64,000 nucleotides of DNA from Arthrobacter gallicola (GCF_014836775.1 NZ_JACSQD010000001.1:803681-867680); one strand, 5' to 3'; positions 1-9,500 are shown, counted from the first letter of the stretch. The notes: generated from the letters alone by a model not told the origin. Numbers and translations: made by a program.

Positions 1-324
1 TCCACCGGCGCCCAGGTCTCCCTCAAGGGACCCATCCGCACCGCCTACCAGAAACAGGGCTTCGAATCCGGTGCCCTGGGCTACCCCACCAGCGGCGAAG
101 TCGCCATCCCCGGCGGCGGCAAGTACCAGGACTACCAGGGCGGCGCGATCCTCTGGACCAAAACCACCGGCGCCCAGGTGTCCCTCAAGGGACCCATCCG
201 CACCGCGTACCAGAAACAGGGCTTCGAATCAGGCCGCCTGGGCTATCCCACCAGCGGCGAGTATAAATCGGGAGGATTTACTGTTCAGGACTATCAGGGC
301 GGCCGGATTAGCCTGAGTTCCAGC
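1..324 (+). repeat. Two tandem 162-bp coding repeats (LGFP units)
   Basis: The DNA around 1-72 recurs around 163-234 with only a few differences, a period of 162 bp or 54 codons. The later part of the second unit diverges more. The nucleotide-level similarity suggests recent duplication or conversion between units. More units may lie upstream of the window. Confidence 0.85.
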
Positions 325-351
325 GGAAAGATTGCCATCAGTTACAAGTAG
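1..351 (+). CDS. LGFP-repeat protein, C-terminal end (partial)
   Basis: This frame is open from the first base and ends at TAG 349-351; the start lies outside the window. The 116 visible residues are about two copies of a 54-residue unit with the features of LGFP repeats (GPIRTAYQKQG, then SGALGYPTSGE, then YQDYQGGAI). LGFP repeats are known from secreted actinobacterial proteins that sit at or bind the cell wall, often fused to peptidoglycan hydrolases. The catalytic part, if any, is not visible, so the exact role cannot be named. The protein ends just after the last repeat, so the repeats are its C-terminal anchor or binding region. Confidence 0.85.
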   Translation, partial: STGAQVSLKGPIRTAYQKQGFESGALGYPTSGEVAIPGGGKYQDYQGGAILWTKTTGAQVSLKGPIRTAYQKQGFESGRLGYPTSGEYKSGGFTVQDYQGGRISLSSSGKIAISYK

Positions 352-428
352 CCCGGATGCAGCCTGCTTCCCTCGCCTACTTGGCAGAATGGCGCAAAGT
401 GCGAGATTGTTGCAGTTATTCACTTGAC

Positions 429-456
429 GCCGTCCGGTTCTGACAGGCCGGACGGC
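429..456 (+). terminator. Hairpin after the LGFP gene
   Basis: A 9-bp stem (GCCGTCCGG pairing with CCGGACGGC) with a 10-nt loop lies between the LGFP stop and pepN. It has no T-run, so termination is plausible but not secure. Confidence 0.4.
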
Positions 457-484
457 TGCACTCTCCACTTCGAAAGGCTCTACC

Positions 485-3055
485 TTGCCAGGTATGAATC
501 TCACCCGTACTGAAGCTCGTGTCCGGGCAGAACTGATCGATGTCGAGTCATACGACATCAATCTGGATCTGACCCGTGGAGACGAGGTCTTCGGAAGCAC
601 AACCGTGGTGCGGTTCTCCGCGGCCCAGGGCGCCTCCACTTTCATCGACGCCGTTACGGCGAACGTTCACCGGATCACGCTCAACGGCGTCAGCCTGGAT
701 CCCGCAACCGTTTCTGACGGGGTGCGTATCCAGCTGACCAACCTGGCCGCTTCCAATGAACTGGTGGTGGAAGCCGATGCGTTCTATATGAACACCGGTG
801 AGGGCCTGCACCGTTTCGTGGACCCGGTCGACAACGAGGTTTACCTTTACTCGCAGTTCGAGGTTCCGGATTCACGGCGCGTATTCGCCGTCTTCGAACA
901 GCCTGACCTGAAAGCCAGCTTCCGGTTCACCGTCACCGCGCCTGCCCACTGGGACGTCATCTCCAACTCCCCCACCCCCGAACCGGTCGCGGCCGATGCC
1001 GCCGACAACACCGAGGCAGGGCTCCCCCGCGCCACCTGGTCCTTTGAACCGACTCCGCGGATCTCTTCCTACATCACCGCGCTGATCGCCGGCCCGTACC
1101 AGTCCGTCCGGTCCGAGCTCACCAGCTCCGACGGACGCACCATCCCCCTGGGCGTGTTCGCCCGCCGTTCCCTGATGGAATACCTCGACGCCGAGAACAT
1201 CTTCGAACTCACCGGTCAGGGGTTCGCGTTCTACGAAGCCCAGTTCGGCACGCCGTACCCCTTCGAGAAGTACGACCAGCTGTTTGTTCCGGAATTCAAT
1301 GCCGGAGCCATGGAGAACGCCGGGGCCGTCACCTTCCTGGAAAGCTATGTCTTCCGCTCCCGCGTGCCGGATGCCACCGTGGAGCGGCGCGCCATCACCA
1401 TCCTCCACGAACTGGCCCACATGTGGTTTGGCGACCTGGTGACCATGCGCTGGTGGAACGACCTTTGGCTCAACGAGTCCTTCGCCGAATTCATGTCCAC
1501 ACTGGCAGCGGCGGAGGCTACCGAGTTCAAGCAGGCGTGGACCACGTTCGCGTCGCTGGAAAAGGCGTGGGCGTACCGGCAGGACCAGCTGCCGACCACG
1601 CACCCGATTGTCGCCGAGATCCGCGACCTCGAGGACGTCCTGGTTAACTTCGACGGCATCACCTACGCCAAGGGCGCATCCGTCCTGAAGCAGCTGGTGG
1701 CCTGGGTTGGCCAGGACAAATTCATGCAGGGTGTGCGCGAATACTTCGGGAAGCATTCCTGGGCCAACACCGAACTCTCCGACCTCCTGTCCGAACTTGA
1801 GGCCGCCAGTGGCCGGGACCTGCGCGAATGGTCCGCCAAGTGGCTGGAAACGGCCGGAGTCAATACGCTGCGCCCGGAGCTGGACGTAAACGACGACGGC
1901 GTGATCACCTCCTTCGCGGTCCGGCAGACGGCGGTGGCCGAGTACCCCACGCTGCGCCCGCACCGCCTGGCCATTGGGTTCTACGACGCGGATGAGGACG
2001 GAAAGCTGCGCCGCAGCCACCGCATTGAACTGGATATCGACGGCGAACGCACCGACGTTCCGGAACTGGCTGGCCGCGCCCGCCCGGACCTGCTGTTGCT
2101 GAACGACGATGACCTGGCCTACGCCAAAATCCGCCTCGACGACGCATCCTGGCGTTTGGCCACCCGGAGGCTCCGCGATATTGCCGAGTCGCTGCCACGC
2201 ACCCTGGTCTGGGCGTCAGCGTGGGATGCAGCCCGCGACGGCGAAATCCCCGCCCGGAACTATGTGGAACTGGTCCTGCAGAACATCGCGTCCGAGTCGG
2301 ATTCCTCGGTGGTGCAGGTGCTGCTGCGGCAGCTGGCCACCACACTCACGTTCTACGTGGCTCCCGAAGACCGACTGCCTATGACCGAGGCCGCCGCGGA
2401 CAGCCTGTGGGACCTCAGCCGGGAAGCAGCCCCCGGCTCTGATTCACAGCTTCAGTTCGTCAAGGCCTTCGCCTCCCACGCTGAGTCCGGGCAGCAGCTG
2501 GACACGGTCGCAGCTCTCCTCACCGGTGACCTCAGCCTGGACGGGCTGGAAGTCGGATCCGATCTGCGCTGGGAACTGCTCACTGCCCTGGTGGCCGGAG
2601 GACGGATGGGAGAGCCGGATATCGCCGCGGAGCTCGAGCGCGACGCAACCGCCACGGGCCAGCTCGCAGCTGCCGGGGCGCGGGCGGCTCTGCCCACCGC
2701 CGAAGCGAAGGCGGCCGCCTGGGACACCATCGTGGTGCGTTCCGACCTGCCCAATGCCGCCCAGCGTGCAGCGATCGGAGGGTTCAGCCGGGTTCATGAC
2801 ACGTCCCTCCTGGTGCCCTACGCAGATCGGTACTTCCAGTCCTTGCGCGAGGTGTGGGCGTCCCGTACCCACGAGATCGCGCAGCAGATCGTCGTCGGGC
2901 TCTATCCCTCCCGTCTGACCACCCAGGAGACGGTGGACCGCACCGACGCATTCCTCGCTTCCCTTGGGGATGAGGCCCCGGCCCTTCGCCGGCTCCTGCT
3001 GGAAAGCCGGGACGGCGTGGTCCGTGCGCTCAAGGCGCAGGCCGCAGACCGCTAA
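485..3055 (+). CDS. pepN: Aminopeptidase N (M1 zinc metallopeptidase)
   Basis: Cytosolic M1-family aminopeptidase that removes N-terminal residues from peptides in protein turnover. The 856-residue length is normal for actinobacterial PepN. The exopeptidase motif GAMEN is at residues 274-278. The zinc site HELAH is at 308-312, and the third ligand Glu331 lies in the downstream NESFAEF segment. The C-terminal half matches the ERAP1-like helical domain in length. The TTG at 485 follows a GAAAGG site (472-477) at about 7 nt, so I prefer it to the in-frame ATG at 494, which is about 16 nt from that site. It appears monocistronic. Confidence 0.95.
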   Translation: MPGMNLTRTEARVRAELIDVESYDINLDLTRGDEVFGSTTVVRFSAAQGASTFIDAVTANVHRITLNGVSLDPATVSDGVRIQLTNLAASNELVVEADAFYMNTGEGLHRFVDPVDNEVYLYSQFEVPDSRRVFAVFEQPDLKASFRFTVTAPAHWDVISNSPTPEPVAADAADNTEAGLPRATWSFEPTPRISSYITALIAGPYQSVRSELTSSDGRTIPLGVFARRSLMEYLDAENIFELTGQGFAFYEAQFGTPYPFEKYDQLFVPEFNAGAMENAGAVTFLESYVFRSRVPDATVERRAITILHELAHMWFGDLVTMRWWNDLWLNESFAEFMSTLAAAEATEFKQAWTTFASLEKAWAYRQDQLPTTHPIVAEIRDLEDVLVNFDGITYAKGASVLKQLVAWVGQDKFMQGVREYFGKHSWANTELSDLLSELEAASGRDLREWSAKWLETAGVNTLRPELDVNDDGVITSFAVRQTAVAEYPTLRPHRLAIGFYDADEDGKLRRSHRIELDIDGERTDVPELAGRARPDLLLLNDDDLAYAKIRLDDASWRLATRRLRDIAESLPRTLVWASAWDAARDGEIPARNYVELVLQNIASESDSSVVQVLLRQLATTLTFYVAPEDRLPMTEAAADSLWDLSREAAPGSDSQLQFVKAFASHAESGQQLDTVAALLTGDLSLDGLEVGSDLRWELLTALVAGGRMGEPDIAAELERDATATGQLAAAGARAALPTAEAKAAAWDTIVVRSDLPNAAQRAAIGGFSRVHDTSLLVPYADRYFQSLREVWASRTHEIAQQIVVGLYPSRLTTQETVDRTDAFLASLGDEAPALRRLLLESRDGVVRALKAQAADR

Positions 3056-3139
3056 GTCCGGCCTGTTGGGCTGAAAGGTTCGACGCGGTGCCGCGGCTGC
3101 CTGTCCCATCCGGGATCTCCCGCACGGTAGTTTGGAGCT

Positions 3140-3607
3140 GTGAATCTCTCTGAACACCGTTACGGCGTGTCCCTGGAATGGACCGGCAACCGCGGCACCG
3201 GCACGCAGACCTACCGCGGCTACGGACGCGACCATGTGCTGCGTGCCCCGGGGCTGCCGGATCTGGCCGGGACAGCCGACCCCACGTTCCACGGCGACAA
3301 GGACCGGTGGAATCCGGAGCAGCTGCTGCTCTCCGCCCTCTCACAGTGCCACATGCTCTCCTACCTCCACGTAGCCGTGAAAAACGGCATCAGCGTGATC
3401 TCCTACGAAGACGATGCGGAAGGAACGCTCCGGCTCAACCGCGACGGCAGCGGGGAATTTACCTCCGTGCTGCTGCGGCCCCGGGTCCGCATCGCCTCGG
3501 GAGATGCTGAGCTGGCAAACACCCTTCACGAAGAAGCGAACCGGGTGTGCTTCATCGCCCGCAGCGTAAACTTCCCCGTCCGGCACGAAGCCTCGATTGA
3601 ACCTTAG
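3140..3607 (+). CDS. OsmC family protein
   Basis: 155-residue OsmC/Ohr-superfamily protein. The two conserved cysteines of the family are present: Cys70 in LSQCHML and Cys137 in NRVCFIA. Characterised members reduce organic or fatty-acid hydroperoxides with this cysteine pair. It is not clearly Ohr itself, so a general thiol-peroxidase role is inferred. The GTG start at 3140 has GGAG only 2 nt upstream, which is tight, but no better start is visible. It sits on its own after pepN. Confidence 0.85.
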   Translation: MNLSEHRYGVSLEWTGNRGTGTQTYRGYGRDHVLRAPGLPDLAGTADPTFHGDKDRWNPEQLLLSALSQCHMLSYLHVAVKNGISVISYEDDAEGTLRLNRDGSGEFTSVLLRPRVRIASGDAELANTLHEEANRVCFIARSVNFPVRHEASIEP

Positions 3608-3667
3608 CGGGAACGGGTAATCTGGGGACTACACCCCCTCCCCGATTTCAAAGGACGGCGCCCACCC

Positions 3668-4336
3668 GTGCACTTTCCCGCAACCGTAGAACCTGCAGCC
3701 ATTGACGTAAGCGAGTTCGATTTCTCCGGGCTTCTGGAAGCAGGAATTATTCTCCTGGTCGGACTCGTGGCCTGGCTGATTGCCCGCTATCTGATTGCAA
3801 AGGTCGTTGCGCGGGCGCAGCGGGGATCGGCGCTGTTCCGGACCGGCAGACTCCGCTGGGCCCAGCCGGTCATGCGGAACCTGGACACCAAGCGGAGGGC
3901 TCAGCGCGCTGACACCATCGGTGCCCTGCTGCGCAGCTCCGTCTCCGTGGCGATCTGGACGATCGTTGTCATCATGGTCCTCGGCGCGGTAGGCATCGAT
4001 ATCGCTCCCCTGCTGGCCAGCGTGGGAATCGTCGGCATCGCCCTGGGTTTCGGTGCACGGGAAATCATCCGCGACGCGCTGGCCGGGCTCTTCATCACCA
4101 TGGAAGACCAGTACGGGATCGGGGACGTCATCGAAGTCGGTGACACCACCGGCACTGTCCAGTCCGTGGGCATCAGGATCACCCGGATTGTTGATGAGCG
4201 GGGAGTGATCTGGTATATCCGCAACGGCGAGTTCGCCAAGGTTGGCAACCGTTCCCAGGGACGGTTTGTGGAACCGGCTGCTGCGGAACTCAGCAGCACA
4301 CCGGCCGGGACGGCCAAGGAAGAGGACATGAAGTGA
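3668..4336 (+). CDS. Small MscS-type mechanosensitive channel
   Basis: 222-residue inner-membrane protein. Three hydrophobic segments lie near residues 21-45, 90-110 and 112-130; the last is Gly/Ala-rich ([14 protein letters not shown]) like the pore-lining TM3 of MscS. It is followed by the beta domain ([26 protein letters not shown]). MscS channels open under membrane tension and release solutes during osmotic downshock. The protein is shorter than E. coli MscS (286 residues) and lacks most of the C-terminal alpha/beta domain. The GTG start is at 3668. The 3' end overlaps glbO by 4 nt (GTGA), so the two are co-translated. Confidence 0.85.
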   Translation: MHFPATVEPAAIDVSEFDFSGLLEAGIILLVGLVAWLIARYLIAKVVARAQRGSALFRTGRLRWAQPVMRNLDTKRRAQRADTIGALLRSSVSVAIWTIVVIMVLGAVGIDIAPLLASVGIVGIALGFGAREIIRDALAGLFITMEDQYGIGDVIEVGDTTGTVQSVGIRITRIVDERGVIWYIRNGEFAKVGNRSQGRFVEPAAAELSSTPAGTAKEEDMK

Positions 4337-4779
4337 GCGAACAACCCCAGCGCCCGGCTTCCCTGCCGTTGACGTCAGCAAACCCCGGCACCGGCTTTTC
4401 CCAGCCGGAGTACAACTTCTACGACGCGGTCGGCGGCCATGACACCTTCGTGAAACTGGTGGACGTTTTCTATGACGGTGTGGCGGAGGATCCGCTGATG
4501 CGGCCCATGTACCCCGAGGAAGACCTTGGCCCCGCGAAAGAGCGGCTGCTGATGTTCCTGGAACAGTACTGGGGCGGGCCCAAAACCTACGGCGAGCAGC
4601 GCGGCCATCCCCGCCTGCGGATGCGGCACATGCCCTTCCAGGTGACACCGGAGGCACGGGATGCGTGGCTTAGGCACATGCGAACCGCCGTCGACTCGCT
4701 GGGCCTTGCGCCGCTGCACGAAGCGACGCTCTGGGACTATCTGGACCGCGCCGCGCATTCCATGGTCAATTCCGCGTAG
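4333..4779 (+). CDS. glbO: Group II truncated haemoglobin
   Basis: 148-residue haem protein of the trHbO group. By alignment with Mycobacterium tuberculosis GlbO from memory, Tyr47 is B10, Tyr60 is CD1, His99 in RMRHMPF is the proximal F8 ligand and Trp112 is G8. The diagnostic stretch [19 protein letters not shown] is intact. Group II globins bind O2 very tightly and are linked to oxidative or nitrosative chemistry and respiration. Compared with the mycobacterial protein there is an extra N-terminal tail of about 24 residues. The GTG start overlaps the mscS-like stop codon. Confidence 0.93.
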   Translation: MSEQPQRPASLPLTSANPGTGFSQPEYNFYDAVGGHDTFVKLVDVFYDGVAEDPLMRPMYPEEDLGPAKERLLMFLEQYWGGPKTYGEQRGHPRLRMRHMPFQVTPEARDAWLRHMRTAVDSLGLAPLHEATLWDYLDRAAHSMVNSA

Positions 4780-4809
4780 TCGGCTCCCCGGGCGAAGGAA
4801 ACTGCTGCG

Positions 4810-5478
4810 CTAGAACAGCAGGGACGGCGGCCGGACCAGGATGTGGCCCCGGTCGGTGGAGAGCCGCAGCCACCTGCCGTTGCTGAACAATGCAGCGGCG
4901 GCACCGCCGGCAGCTTCCGGAAGGAACCCCAGGGTCAGGGCTGCAAACGCTGCCCCCGTGGGCAGCGGCTCCTCGAGACCGGGAATGACTTCGCTCCACA
5001 CCGGACCCCGGACGCTGCTGACGACGGCGGCCCCGGGCTGACCGGGCAGCCTGGCGGCTACCTCCCGGATTCCCCGGTGCGCTGTCTGTTCCAGCAGGGA
5101 AACGGGCACGTCCGCTTGCCGCCGCCAACCGGTCCGCGGCGCGGCGATACCGGCCCAGCTCTCAGAGACGGTCATGGGAGGCACGGGCAGCTGCGTGTCG
5201 GTTTCCTCCATCCGCGCAAGCCTGTCTGCCACGGCCGCGAGGGCTACCGTGGTGTCCAGCTCGGCCGGTTCGGCCAGCGGCATGGCACGCATGCCCAGGA
5301 TCGTGGGCATCCGTTCTCCCAGGACACGGGGCCGCAGCACGCAAACGTACGCGGCCAGGGTGTTTCCCACCACCTGCAGCCGGATCGCGCCGTCGTCAGC
5401 ACTGCGTGCCCTGGACACAAAGTTCTTCAAGTCTGCCCGGACCTGCGGATCGCCCAGCACAAGGTTCTGCCCCGGCAT
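4810..5478 (-). CDS. Conserved hypothetical protein, 222 aa
   Basis: I do not recognise this family. The product starts MPGQNLVLGDPQ. It is soluble, Ala/Leu-rich, has no signal peptide and shows no catalytic motif I can name. The ATG at 5478 shares its A with the stop codon of the upstream thioesterase gene (TGATG), so translation is very probably coupled. This supports the ATG at 5478 over a longer in-frame reading that would begin inside the upstream gene. Co-expression with a 4HBT thioesterase is the only functional hint. Confidence 0.75.
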   Translation of the reverse strand: MPGQNLVLGDPQVRADLKNFVSRARSADDGAIRLQVVGNTLAAYVCVLRPRVLGERMPTILGMRAMPLAEPAELDTTVALAAVADRLARMEETDTQLPVPPMTVSESWAGIAAPRTGWRRQADVPVSLLEQTAHRGIREVAARLPGQPGAAVVSSVRGPVWSEVIPGLEEPLPTGAAFAALTLGFLPEAAGGAAAALFSNGRWLRLSTDRGHILVRPPSLLF

Positions 5479-5963
5479 CAGTTCACCGCCTCCGCTGCGC
5501 CGGCACGCCGGAAGGGCACGGCACCGCCCCGCCACGATTCAAGGATTTCCCGCTGCCGGGAGGAGAGCGCCAGAGGTGCTCCGGTTTCCCGGCTGACCAT
5601 CACCATGTCCGCTTCGGCAACCGCAAAGACTGTTCCGGCGTCGCCGTCGGTAAGCCGGAAACCGTATCCCAGGCTGGATCCGCCGATCCGGCTCACCCAG
5701 ATCTCGATCCAGACCGGGTCCTGCCGGTAGGTCAGCGGCGTGCGGTACTCGATTTCCTGACGCGCCACCAGAGTCACCCCGGCCTGCGCCGTCAGCGACC
5801 GGAAGGTCTCCGCGTCCTGGCCCGCCCCGGTGCCGGCCAGCGGCAGAAGTGACAGGCGTACCCGGGCTTCCTCGAGGAATTGCACGTACCGGACGTTGTT
5901 GACGTGACCGTTGGAATCCTCGTCGCCAAAGCGCAGCTGGATGGGAAAGCGGTGGATAGGCAT
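5478..5963 (-). CDS. Hotdog-fold acyl-CoA thioesterase (4HBT family)
   Basis: 161 residues. The N-terminal RFGDEDSNGHVNNVRYVQFLEE is typical of 4-hydroxybenzoyl-CoA-type thioesterases: an Asp early in the motif, then G-H-V-N-N before the long central helix. Such enzymes hydrolyse acyl-CoA thioesters in the cytosol; the acyl chain cannot be predicted. The ATG start is at 5963. It is first in a two-gene operon with the 222-aa hypothetical protein, coupled by TGATG. Confidence 0.87.
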   Translation of the reverse strand: MPIHRFPIQLRFGDEDSNGHVNNVRYVQFLEEARVRLSLLPLAGTGAGQDAETFRSLTAQAGVTLVARQEIEYRTPLTYRQDPVWIEIWVSRIGGSSLGYGFRLTDGDAGTVFAVAEADMVMVSRETGAPLALSSRQREILESWRGGAVPFRRAGAAEAVN

Positions 5964-6156
5964 GCATCCATCCTCTCAGGAAGGTTCCGGCCAGCGCGAA
6001 AGCAGGGCTCGACGGCGGCAGCAGGTGTGCGCATGCGGCCCGCGGCCGCGAATGTTGGGCCTGGCCCGCAGGTACGTCTAATGTCAAAGAGGGGTCCCGG
6101 CACCGGGGCCGCTGTCTTCACCGCTTGAAAACACCGCCTTCAAGGAGCAACCACCC

Positions 6157-7053
6157 ATGGCATCAGCCGAGAACTTTGATCCGACCGCCGCGCTGATCGA
6201 TCTTCTGGATCTGAGCAACGCGGGCGGAGCAAAAACCGACGAGGATATTTTCGTTGGCGGTTCCCAGCAGGAGCCGCGCAAACGGGTCTTCGGCGGACAG
6301 GTCCTGGGGCAGTCGCTGGTCGCCGCTGCCCGGACGGTGCCGGCGGACCGGCTGATGCACTCCATGCACGGCTACTTCCTCCGTCCAGGTGACACAGAGG
6401 TGCCCATCACCTTCGGCGTCGAGCGGCTTCGGGACGGCCGGTCCTTCTCGGCCCGCCGCACCCACGCTTATCAGAACGGTGTGCCCATCCTTTCCCTGAT
6501 TGCTTCGTTCCAGGTACCGGATGAAGGGCTTGACCACCAGGAACCCATGCCGGAGGGAGTTCCCGATCCCGAGACCCTGCCGACAACCGCGGAACTGCTG
6601 GCCTCCTTCGACCATCCGGTCGCCAAGGCCTGGTCCTACTACCGCCCGATGGACATCCGCCACGTGGATAAGCCCGTGTATTTCCAAACAGACCCTGAGC
6701 GGACGGCCCGCAACGCGGTCTGGATGAAGACATTTGGTCCCATGCCCAATGACCAGAACCTGCACCGTGCCGCGCTGGCGTATGCCACCGACTACACCAT
6801 CCTTGAGCCTGTTCTGCGCCGCCACGGCGTCTCCTGGGCCACCCCCGGCATGTCGGTAGCCAGCCTGGACCATGCCATGTGGTGGCACCGTCCGGTGCGT
6901 GTTGATGAATGGATGCTGTACGTGCAGGAATCCCCCAGCGCTTCCGGCGCGCGCGGGCTGTCCACGGGAAGGATCTTCAACCGCTCAGGCGAACTCGTTG
7001 CGACAATCGCCCAGGAGGGCATGATCCGGCTGCCGGAAGCTCCCGAAGCCTGA
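6157..7053 (+). CDS. tesB: Acyl-CoA thioesterase II
   Basis: 298-residue double-hotdog thioesterase of the TesB family, which hydrolyses medium- and long-chain acyl-CoA to free fatty acid and CoA. Family segments are visible: RVFGGQVLGQSLVAA near residue 50 and SLDHAMWWHRPVRVDEWMLY near residue 240, the second carrying the conserved Asp-His-Trp region. The ATG start has an AAGGAG site upstream. The gene is monocistronic, transcribed away from the 4HBT operon and closed by a strong shared terminator. Confidence 0.93.
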   Translation: MASAENFDPTAALIDLLDLSNAGGAKTDEDIFVGGSQQEPRKRVFGGQVLGQSLVAAARTVPADRLMHSMHGYFLRPGDTEVPITFGVERLRDGRSFSARRTHAYQNGVPILSLIASFQVPDEGLDHQEPMPEGVPDPETLPTTAELLASFDHPVAKAWSYYRPMDIRHVDKPVYFQTDPERTARNAVWMKTFGPMPNDQNLHRAALAYATDYTILEPVLRRHGVSWATPGMSVASLDHAMWWHRPVRVDEWMLYVQESPSASGARGLSTGRIFNRSGELVATIAQEGMIRLPEAPEA

Positions 7054-7083
7054 ACCCCCGCCTACGGCCTTTCCGGCACGCAA

Positions 7084-7110
7084 AACGCCCCCGTCATTGA
7101 CGGGGGCGTT
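7084..7110. terminator. Bidirectional terminator between tesB and ettA
   Basis: Near-perfect inverted repeat (AACGCCCCCGTCA paired with TGACGGGGGCGTT) flanked by A-rich sequence on the left and TTTCG on the right. It lies between two convergent genes and can serve both. Confidence 0.85.
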
Positions 7111-7125
7111 TCGCTTTCGTGCCTG

Positions 7126-8808
7126 CTAGTCGCGGGTCAGGCGGCGGTGCGTCACACGGTGCGGTTTGGCTGCGTCCGCGCCAAGCCGCTCAACCTTGTT
7201 CTGCTCGTAGGACTCGAAGTTGCCTTCGAACCAGTACCAGTTGCCGGGATTCTCGTCGGTGCCTTCCCACGCAAGGATGTGGGTTGCCACGCGGTCCAGG
7301 AACCAGCGGTCGTGCGATACGACGACGGCGCAGCCCGGGAACTCCAGGAGCGCGTTCTCCAGGCTGGAGAGCGTTTCGACGTCGAGGTCGTTAGTGGGCT
7401 CATCGAGCAGGAGCAGGTTTCCGCCCTGCTTCAGGGTCATAGCCAGGTTCAGGCGGTTACGCTCACCACCGGAAAGCACACCGGCCTTCTTCTGCTGGTC
7501 CGGGCCCTTGAATCCGAAAGCGGAGACGTAGGCGCGGGACGGCATTTCGACCTGTCCAACCTGAATGAAGTCGTGTCCTTCGGAAACGACCTCCCAGAGG
7601 GACTTGTTGGGGTCGATTCCTCCGCGGGACTGGTCAACGTAGGAGATCTTGACCGATTCGCCGATCTTCAGCTCTCCGCCGTCGAGCGGCTCCAGGCCGA
7701 CGATGGTTTTGAAAAGCGTCGACTTTCCGACGCCGTTCGGGCCGATAACGCCCACGATGCCGTTGCGCGGCAGCGAGAAGGAGAGCCCGTCGATCAGCTT
7801 GCGGTCGCCGAAGCCCTTCTCCAGGCCCTTGGCCTCCAGGACCAGGGATCCAAGCCGCGGGCCCGGCGGGATTTGAATTTCTTCGAAGTCCAGTTTGCGG
7901 GTCCGCTCGGCTTCCGCTGCCATTTCCTCGTAGCGGGCCAGACGGGCCTTGGACTTGGTCTGCCGGCCCTTGGCGTTGGAACGGACCCAGTCCAGTTCGT
8001 CCGCCAGCCGCTTGGCCAGCTTCTGGTCCTTTTTGCCCTGCACTTCGAGGCGCGCGCGCTTTTTCTCCAGGTAGGTGGAGTAGTTGCCCTCGTAGGGGTA
8101 CAGGTGGCCGCGGTCGACTTCAGCGATCCATTCGGCCACATGGTCCAGGAAGTACCGGTCGTGGGTCACGGCCAGGACGGCACCGTGGTACGAGGAGAGG
8201 TGCTGTTCCAGCCACAGGACGCTTTCGGCGTCGAGGTGGTTAGTGGGCTCATCGAGAAGGAGCAGATCCGGCTTCTGGAGCAGAAGCTTGCAGAGTGCAA
8301 CGCGGCGGCGCTCACCACCGGAGAGAACTGTCACGTCAGCGTCCGGCGGCGGGCAGCGCAGGGCGTCCATAGCCTGCTCAAGCTGGGAATCGATGTCCCA
8401 GGCATCAGCTGCGTCGATCGCTTCCTGGAGCTTGCCCATTTCTTCCAGGAGGGAGTCGAAGTCGGCGTCCGGCTGCGCCATTTCTTCGGAGATCTCATTG
8501 AACCGCTGGATCTTGCCGTAGATCTCGCCGACGCCCTCCTGGACGTTGCCGAGTACGGTCTTCTCTTCGTTCAGCGGTGGTTCCTGGAGCAGGATGCCGA
8601 CGGTGTAGCCGGGGCTGAGCCGGGCTTCACCGTTAGAGGGGGTGTCCAGGCCCGCCATGATTTTCAGGATGGTGGACTTACCGGCACCGTTAGGCCCCAC
8701 CACACCGATCTTGGCGCCGGGGTAGAAGGACATGCTTACGTCGTCGAGAATAACTTTGTCACCAACGGCCTTTCGGGCCTTGGTCATCGTGTAGATAAAT
8801 TCCGCCAT
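7126..8808 (-). CDS. ettA: Energy-dependent translational throttle protein EttA (ABC-F)
   Basis: 560-residue soluble ABC-F ATPase with two nucleotide-binding domains and no membrane segments. The first Walker A is VGPNGAGKST (residues 37-46), with signature LSGGERRRVALCKLL and Walker B LLLLDEPTNHLD. The second set is IGPNGVGKST, LSGGERNRLNLAM and LLLLDEPTNDLD. Between them lies the charged linker used by ABC-F proteins to contact P-site tRNA. Length and the N-terminus MAEFIYTM are typical of EttA, which gates the first elongation cycle according to the ATP/ADP ratio. The ATG start is at 8808. Confidence 0.95.
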   Translation of the reverse strand: MAEFIYTMTKARKAVGDKVILDDVSMSFYPGAKIGVVGPNGAGKSTILKIMAGLDTPSNGEARLSPGYTVGILLQEPPLNEEKTVLGNVQEGVGEIYGKIQRFNEISEEMAQPDADFDSLLEEMGKLQEAIDAADAWDIDSQLEQAMDALRCPPPDADVTVLSGGERRRVALCKLLLQKPDLLLLDEPTNHLDAESVLWLEQHLSSYHGAVLAVTHDRYFLDHVAEWIAEVDRGHLYPYEGNYSTYLEKKRARLEVQGKKDQKLAKRLADELDWVRSNAKGRQTKSKARLARYEEMAAEAERTRKLDFEEIQIPPGPRLGSLVLEAKGLEKGFGDRKLIDGLSFSLPRNGIVGVIGPNGVGKSTLFKTIVGLEPLDGGELKIGESVKISYVDQSRGGIDPNKSLWEVVSEGHDFIQVGQVEMPSRAYVSAFGFKGPDQQKKAGVLSGGERNRLNLAMTLKQGGNLLLLDEPTNDLDVETLSSLENALLEFPGCAVVVSHDRWFLDRVATHILAWEGTDENPGNWYWFEGNFESYEQNKVERLGADAAKPHRVTHRRLTRD

Positions 8809-8930
8809 GCTCTCAGGCTAGTGTGTCGGTGCCACTAAGTGCCATTTGGTACACACCCCGGATCGGTCCAGCGTCCGCTGGCCGTCCAGTGGCCGGCGAC
8901 TGGCCGCCCAGTGGCCGGCGAGACCGAATC

Positions 8931-9500
8931 CTAACGGTCGTCTCCAATCAGGCATTGACCGCTTGCCAGCGCCGGAACCACCGTCACCGTGACGGCTCCG
9001 CTGCGGACTTCTCCCACCACGCACTCCCCGGCCACCGGAGCCCCGGCAACGATCGAGTCCACGGCAAGACCGGTGGGAGTGATGTCCTGGGACACCTCAA
9101 TGCTCTCCGGGGCAAATCCCGCAGCCGCGTAGGCATCCCGGACGGCGTCCCGGGAGGGCTTAGGGGCCTGCGCTGCGAGTGCGGCGAGCTGCGTCTCCAC
9201 GGCATCAGCTTCCGGGATCCGGGAGGCAGCCGGACCGGCCTGGGCTTCGCCACTGCTGGATTCTGCCGGAGCCGGCTGCTGTCCCTGAGCTGCTGGGTCA
9301 GCCGCCGAGCACCCGGACAGTCCCAGCACAAGGCAGGCGAGCGCAGCCACGCCCGCAAAGTGGACCGGCCTGGGTATCCGGCTGCCCCCGGAAGTCCGGA
9401 CCCGGGATGCTTGGATGCGGGGAGTCCGGACCGAGGAAGTCCGGCTCCGGGGCAGCCTCCCGGAAAGTCCCGGCTCCGCGGTTTGATTCTGTGCGTTCAC
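8931..9500 (-). CDS. Secreted lipoprotein, DUF6993-like
   Basis: 189 residues. A hydrophobic segment (FAGVAALACLVLG) is followed by the lipobox LSGC with Cys64, so the mature protein should be lipid-anchored outside the membrane. After a Pro/Ala/Ser-rich stretch comes a domain of about 90 residues with two cysteines (GECVVGEV and GQCLIGDD). I recall it as resembling the actinobacterial lipoprotein family DUF6993, but am not certain. The pre-lipobox tail of about 50 residues is long for a signal peptide and contains repeated Arg-Thr-Pro motifs; the GTG at 9500 is the only visible start that keeps the signal. Confidence 0.7.
   Translation of the reverse strand: MNAQNQTAEPGLSGRLPRSRTSSVRTPRIQASRVRTSGGSRIPRPVHFAGVAALACLVLGLSGCSAADPAAQGQQPAPAESSSGEAQAGPAASRIPEADAVETQLAALAAQAPKPSRDAVRDAYAAAGFAPESIEVSQDITPTGLAVDSIVAGAPVAGECVVGEVRSGAVTVTVVPALASGQCLIGDDR

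Noticed and set aside
7147..8838. Long open frame antisense to ettA (about 560 codons)
   Set aside because: GC-rich third positions keep antisense frames open; no domain is seen and the other strand encodes a complete EttA.
9360..9480. Repeated GTCCGGA-like motifs at the lipoprotein N-terminus, considered as a repeat array
   Set aside because: They are irregular and explained by Arg/Ser/Thr codons.
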